DNA of 16,130 nt, taken from assembly GCA_002329405.1 (NCBI GenBank), contig DCTE01000213.1, forward strand, positions 1,033 to 17,162, given 5' to 3'. Both the position numbers and the translations under genes were made by a program. The DNA comes from Ruminococcaceae bacterium UBA1448 (GTDB lineage: Bacteria > Bacillota > Clostridia > Oscillospirales > Ruminococcaceae). Of the stretch, positions 13,159-16,130 are shown piece after piece (positions within the stretch are counted from its first letter, which is position 1; each line of letters opens with the position of its first letter). The notes beneath the pieces are model-generated. The model ran no database searches and had not been told where the DNA came from. It worked only from the letters and a program-made list of their open reading frames with translations.

Positions 13159-13182
13159 ACAGACCCTCCTTCCTGTTGTATG

Positions 13183-13198
13183 AAAATGATATTGTTTT
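13183..13198. promoter_or_regulatory. Imperfect palindrome at the regulator's start site, candidate operator
   Basis: AAAATGATATTGTTTT is a 16-base AT-rich palindrome with two mismatched pairs, placed just downstream of the -10 of the DtxR-family gene. Its place suits autoregulation. It does not match a published box that I can name with confidence. Confidence 0.35.
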
Positions 13199-13199
13199 T

Positions 13200-13228
13200 A
13201 TTTTATCATATTTGCCAGCCGATGACAA
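13200..13228 (-). promoter_or_regulatory. Sigma-A promoter of the DtxR-family gene
   Basis: On the minus strand TTGTCA (13228-13223), a 17-base spacer and TAAAAT (13205-13200). An overlapping alternative is TTGACG, 19 bases, TATGAT (13210-13205). Transcription would start near 13193, leaving a leader of about 35 bases. Confidence 0.65.
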
Positions 13229-13267
13229 CCGTCAATCGGCAGCAAGCCAGTTGTTCATAAAAAAAAC

Positions 13268-13296
13268 TTGCTAAAAATCGCCAAATGTCCTATACT
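13268..13296 (+). promoter_or_regulatory. Sigma-A promoter of the sufCB (SmsCB-like) operon
   Basis: TTGCTA (13268-13273), a 17-base spacer and TATACT (13291-13296), 90 bases before the sufC start. The start site would be near 13303, giving a leader of about 80 bases that contains a long hairpin. Confidence 0.8.
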
Positions 13297-13305
13297 ATAA
13301 AAGGG

Positions 13306-13350
13306 TTTTCTTCCGATAAAGAGAAATTTTTCTATAAATTAGGAAGAAAA
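13306..13350 (+). promoter_or_regulatory. Hairpin in the sufC leader
   Basis: TTTTCTTCC (13306-13314) pairs perfectly with GGAAGAAAA (13342-13350). The 27-base loop holds a smaller AGAAA/TTTCT hairpin. No T-run follows, so it is not a terminator. It begins almost at the predicted transcript start and could stabilise the RNA or act as a control element. Confidence 0.5.
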
Positions 13351-13385
13351 ACAATATTGCAGCTATCCTGAAAGGATTGAATAAG

Positions 13386-14123
13386 ATGCTCGAAGTGAAA
13401 AATATTTCGTTTGAGGTCGCTCAGAACGACGGTACCACACAGATCATCAAAGACCTGTCCTTTACCGTTCCGACTGGCCGGCTGACTGTTATCACCGGTC
13501 CCAACGGCGGCGGCAAGTCCACCCTTGCCAAGCTGATTATGGGCCTTGAAAAGGTGACTTCCGGTCAGATTCTCTGGAATGGCCAGGAGATCACCGATAA
13601 GTCTGTCACCGATCGTGCCCGCCTGGGTATCGGTTATGCTTTCCAGCAGCCGCCCCGGTTTAAAGGTATGAAGATTTCCCGGCTGCTTGAGCTGGCGCAT
13701 GGCTCTCCGTTGAGCGAAGAGGAGTGCTGTAGTTATCTTTCAAAGGTCGGCCTGTGTGCACGGGAGTATATCAGCCGCGAGATCGACGCGACCTTGTCCG
13801 GCGGCGAACTGAAACGAATTGAGATTGCGACTTTGCTGGCCAAGAAGCCGGAACTGGCGATCTTTGACGAGCCGGAAGCGGGAATCGACCTGTGGAGCTT
13901 TGCAATGCTGGTCGACACCTTTGATAAACTCCGCAAAAGCGGTGAACAGACGGTTGTCATCATCTCCCATCAGGAGCGGATTTTGCAGCTGGCGGACGAC
14001 ATCATGATTTTGCAGGATGGCGGTATCCGCGCATATGGCCCCAAAGAGGAGATTTTCCCGACGCTGAACAGCATCAATATGGTATCGCATGCCTGCATGA
14101 CAAATGAAAGGGGGACCTGCTGA
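13386..14123 (+). CDS. sufC: Fe-S cluster assembly ATPase SufC (SmsC-like)
   Basis: This 245-residue ABC-type ATPase drives conformational change of the SufB-type scaffold during Fe-S cluster assembly in the cytoplasm. Motifs are Walker A GPNGGGKST (38-46), Q-loop AFQQPPRFKG (85-94), signature LSGGELKRIEIATLL (137-151), Walker B LAIFDEPEAGIDLW (157-170) and H-loop His195 in ISHQER. It has no membrane domain partner; the next gene is the scaffold. The ATG at 13386 has AAAGGA 9 bases upstream; a TTG at 13377 overlaps that site. The stop overlaps the next start in TGATG. The DEPEAGIDLWSF variant and the short scaffold partner fit the minimal SufBC (SMS) type of anaerobes and archaea rather than the large SUF operon. 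Confidence 0.95.
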   Translation: MLEVKNISFEVAQNDGTTQIIKDLSFTVPTGRLTVITGPNGGGKSTLAKLIMGLEKVTSGQILWNGQEITDKSVTDRARLGIGYAFQQPPRFKGMKISRLLELAHGSPLSEEECCSYLSKVGLCAREYISREIDATLSGGELKRIEIATLLAKKPELAIFDEPEAGIDLWSFAMLVDTFDKLRKSGEQTVVIISHQERILQLADDIMILQDGGIRAYGPKEEIFPTLNSINMVSHACMTNERGTC

Positions 14124-15043
14124 TGGATCAGTCTGTAATTGAAAAGATGCTGTCCACCATCGCCGGTATTACCGGAAAAGTGGAAGGTGCTTTCAACCTG
14201 CGTCAGAACGGTCAGGGTGTTGAACGTTACTCGACCGAAAATGTCAAAATCGTTTCCAAGACAGACCGCCCCGGCATTGATATCCTGGTCCGCCCTGGAA
14301 CCAGGGGAGAGTCGGTGCATATTCCGGTCATTTTGACCGAATCCGGCCTGGACGACCTGGTATACAATGATTTTATCATCGGCGAGGGTGCTGATGTCAC
14401 GATTATCGCCGGATGCGGCATCCATAATGACGGCCATGCCAAGTCTGAGCATGATGGCATCCATTCATTTAAGATCGGCAAAAATGCCCATATCCGGTAT
14501 GTTGAAAAGCATTACGGCGAGGGTACCGGCACCGGCGAAAGAATTCTCAATCCGACGACGCTGATCACGATGGATGAGGGTGCAAACTGTGAGATGGAGA
14601 TGGTCCAGATCGGCGGCGTTTCGTCTACTATCCGCAAGACCGACGCTACCCTTGGCAAGGACGCCAAACTGCTGATCACCGAACGCCTGATGACCCACGA
14701 TAACCAGTCGGCGGTTTCGGATGTTGTGATCCATCTCAACGGCGAAGGCTCTTCTGCACAGGTCATCTCCCGTTCGGTTGCAAAAGACCAGTCGGAGCAG
14801 GTCTTCCATCCGATTGCGCAGGGCAATGCGCCTTGTCATGCGCATATCCAGTGTGATACCATCCTGATGGATGGCGCGCATGTCCGTTCGATTCCCGAGA
14901 TCGAAGCCAATCACTCCGAAGCGGCGATTATCCATGAGGCGGCGATCGGACGCATCAACAATGAGCAGATGCTCAAGTTGGAGACGCTCGGGCTGGATGA
15001 GCAGGAAGCGGAAAAGATCATCATTGACGCTTTCCTGGATTGA
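14123..15043 (+). CDS. sufB: Short SufB/SufD-type Fe-S scaffold protein (SmsB-like)
   Basis: This 306-residue scaffold on which Fe-S clusters are built belongs to the SufB/SufD family; classical SufB is about 470-495 residues, so this is the short form. The conserved C-terminal core is clear: NAPCHAHIQCDTIL (235-248) with Cys238 and Cys244, PEIEANHSEAAIIHEAAIG (258-276) with His264 and His271-Glu272. Cys98 (AGCGIHNDG) and Cys156 are further candidate ligands. Repetitive beta strands between suit the SufB beta-helix. Translation is coupled to sufC by TGATG, with AGGGGG about 8 bases upstream. No sufD, sufS, sufU or iscU gene follows, so cysteine desulfurase must come from elsewhere or the system uses sulfide. 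A terminator closes the operon. Confidence 0.94.
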   Translation: MDQSVIEKMLSTIAGITGKVEGAFNLRQNGQGVERYSTENVKIVSKTDRPGIDILVRPGTRGESVHIPVILTESGLDDLVYNDFIIGEGADVTIIAGCGIHNDGHAKSEHDGIHSFKIGKNAHIRYVEKHYGEGTGTGERILNPTTLITMDEGANCEMEMVQIGGVSSTIRKTDATLGKDAKLLITERLMTHDNQSAVSDVVIHLNGEGSSAQVISRSVAKDQSEQVFHPIAQGNAPCHAHIQCDTILMDGAHVRSIPEIEANHSEAAIIHEAAIGRINNEQMLKLETLGLDEQEAEKIIIDAFLD

Positions 15044-15067
15044 TTCAGCGTGATGATCAAATAAAAT
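15040..15067 (+). promoter_or_regulatory. Candidate promoter before the P1-family peptidase
   Basis: TTGATT (15040-15045), 16 bases, TAAAAT (15062-15067) overlaps the end of sufB. If it is active, its start site would lie inside the sufB terminator hairpin. It is plausible but unproven, and it is the only promoter-like sequence I see that could serve the next gene. Confidence 0.35.
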
Positions 15068-15068
15068 C

Positions 15069-15104
15069 AAGGCGGCTTTCCCGTAACCGAGAAGGCCGCC
15101 TTTT
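15069..15104 (+). terminator. Intrinsic terminator of the sufCB operon
   Basis: A 12-bp stem with one G-T pair (15069-15080 with 15091-15102) encloses a 10-base loop and runs into TTTT. It ends only 21 bases before the start codon of the next gene. Confidence 0.87.
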
Positions 15105-15125
15105 GATATGGTAAGGGGAATGAAT

Positions 15126-16130
15126 ATGACAGATGTTGTACGGGCTTCAGACCTTGGGATTACAATTGGGTCGTTGCCGCGGGGAAGACGCAACCTGATT
15201 TCCGACGTACCCGGTGTAAGGGTCGGGCATACAACGATTGATCGTGGGGAGTATCAGACCGGTGTGACGGTAATCCTGCCGCCAGTTGAAAACCCGTTTG
15301 TACATAAGATGACCGCAGCCGCTCAGGTCATCAACGGCTTTGGAAAAACGCTCGGGCTGGTACAGCTGGATGAGCTGGGGACGCTGGAAACGCCGATCGC
15401 CCTGACTGGGACGCTCAATGTCGGTAAAGTGCATGACGCACTGGTCGAATATATGGTCGGGCTGTGCAAAAAGGATGGCATCGAGCTGACTTCCATCAAT
15501 CCGGTCTACGGGGAGTGCAACGACTCTTTTCTGAATAAGCTGACCGACCGCCCGGTGGAAAAGGAAGATGTTTTCGCGGCAATCGAAAGCGCGTCAGCTG
15601 ATTTTCAGCTGGGGGCAGTCGGCGCAGGACGGGGGACTGCCTGTCATTCCCTCAAAGGCGGGATTGGCAGTTCGTCAAGGGTCGTGACATTCGATGGAAA
15701 AGAGTACACAGTCGGCGTACTGGTGCAGACCAACCATGGACGGCTGGCCGATTTTACGCTGCTGACTAGGCCAGAGCGGGAACAGCTGCTGCACCGGTAT
15801 GACGGCGCGGTGCCGGATAAAGGCTCCTGTATCATGGTGCTGGCGACCGACCTTCCACTCAGTGACCGGCAGCTCAGGCGGGTACTGCGCCGCTGTCCGG
15901 TCGGGCTGGTCCGGCTGGGGTCGTATATCGGGCATGGGAGCGGGGAAATTGCAATCGGTTTTTCGACCGGCAATCAGTTTGACTTAAGCGACCATGCCGC
16001 GATTCAGACGGTTCACCAACTGGATGAACGGCAGATTGACCAGGTTTTCCGTGCTGCTGCCGAAGCGACCGAAGAAGCGGTGCTCGACTCGATGCTGACG
16101 GCAGAAACGGTGACCGGATGGAAAGGGCAT
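15126..16130 (+). CDS. P1-family (S58, DmpA-like) peptidase, 3' end cut by window edge
   Basis: The frame stays open to the last base with 335 residues and no stop; it probably lacks only a short C-terminal piece, since P1/S58 members end soon after the NSMLxAETVxG-type stretch seen here (residues 321-331). DmpA-type enzymes are N-terminal-nucleophile aminopeptidases/amidases that mature by self-cleavage before a Ser. The candidate cleavage pair is Gly233-Ser234 in DKGSCIMVLATD, as in DmpA. Other family marks are ISDVPGVRVGHTT (25-37), GAGRGTACHSLKGGIGSSSR (167-185), VLVQTNHGR (198-206) and GSYIGHGSGEIAIGFST (265-281). I chose the ATG at 15126, because AAGGGG lies 7 bases upstream; the ATG at 15120 is too close to it. 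No signal peptide is visible. The substrate is unknown. Confidence 0.92.
   Translation, partial: MTDVVRASDLGITIGSLPRGRRNLISDVPGVRVGHTTIDRGEYQTGVTVILPPVENPFVHKMTAAAQVINGFGKTLGLVQLDELGTLETPIALTGTLNVGKVHDALVEYMVGLCKKDGIELTSINPVYGECNDSFLNKLTDRPVEKEDVFAAIESASADFQLGAVGAGRGTACHSLKGGIGSSSRVVTFDGKEYTVGVLVQTNHGRLADFTLLTRPEREQLLHRYDGAVPDKGSCIMVLATDLPLSDRQLRRVLRRCPVGLVRLGSYIGHGSGEIAIGFSTGNQFDLSDHAAIQTVHQLDERQIDQVFRAAAEATEEAVLDSMLTAETVTGWKGH

Noticed and set aside
1..16130. CRISPR arrays, insertion sequences, prophage, tRNA or rRNA genes
   Set aside because: I saw no regularly spaced repeats, transposase or integrase motifs, or tRNA/rRNA sequence. This was read by eye, so very short or degenerate elements could be missed.

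Overview
The window looks like chromosome of a low-to-medium G+C Gram-positive anaerobe, most likely a clostridial Firmicute of the Ruminococcaceae/Oscillospirales kind. The evidence is a ylxM-ffh-rpsP-khpA operon, a DnaD/DnaI-type helicase-loader pair, a minimal SufC/SufB-type (SMS-like) Fe-S assembly operon, a 4Fe-4S flavin ene-reductase, strong GGAGG ribosome binding sites and near-consensus sigma-A promoters. It is a set of short housekeeping and metabolic operons divided by clear intrinsic terminators. I see no transposase, phage gene, CRISPR array, tRNA or rRNA.

Layout, left to right. 1-978: 3' three-quarters of tuf (EF-Tu) and its terminator. 1000-1805: a class I glutamine-amidotransferase-like C26 hydrolase whose core promoter is covered by a perfect 10+3+10 palindrome. 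1835-3966: a 664-residue FMN/4Fe-4S/FAD ene-reductase (2-enoate / 2,4-dienoyl-CoA reductase family) with its own promoter and terminator. 3984-5000 (minus): an unrecognised coiled-coil protein, divergent from the next operon. 5043-7882: YdcF-like (DUF218) membrane protein, DnaD-domain protein and DnaI/DnaC-like ATPase, tightly coupled.

7906-9732 (minus): a flotillin-like SPFH protein with a long leader. The leader carries what I read as a yybP-ykoY (Mn2+) riboswitch whose closing helix shares its 3' strand with an intrinsic terminator, so metal binding should turn the gene on. Flotillin is not among the usual targets of this riboswitch as I know them, and this is the most interesting observation here.

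9783-12361 (minus): ylxM-ffh-rpsP-khpA (signal recognition particle, ribosomal protein S16, KH-domain protein) from a perfect TTGACA-17-TATAAT promoter, ending right after khpA rather than running on into rimM-trmD-rplS. 12344-13228 (minus): a DtxR/MntR-family metalloregulator with a mixed Asp/Cys metal-ligand set, overlapping a small uncharacterised protein; their terminator hairpin contains the -35 box of the ylxM promoter. 13268-15104 (plus), divergent from the regulator: sufC-sufB (SmsCB-like), coupled by TGATG and preceded by a structured leader. 15126-16130: a DmpA-type P1/S58 peptidase running off the right edge.

A metal theme recurs: a putative Mn riboswitch, a DtxR-family regulator, a minimal Fe-S cluster machine and an Fe-S flavoenzyme lie within about 13 kb. 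Whether they are functionally linked is inference.
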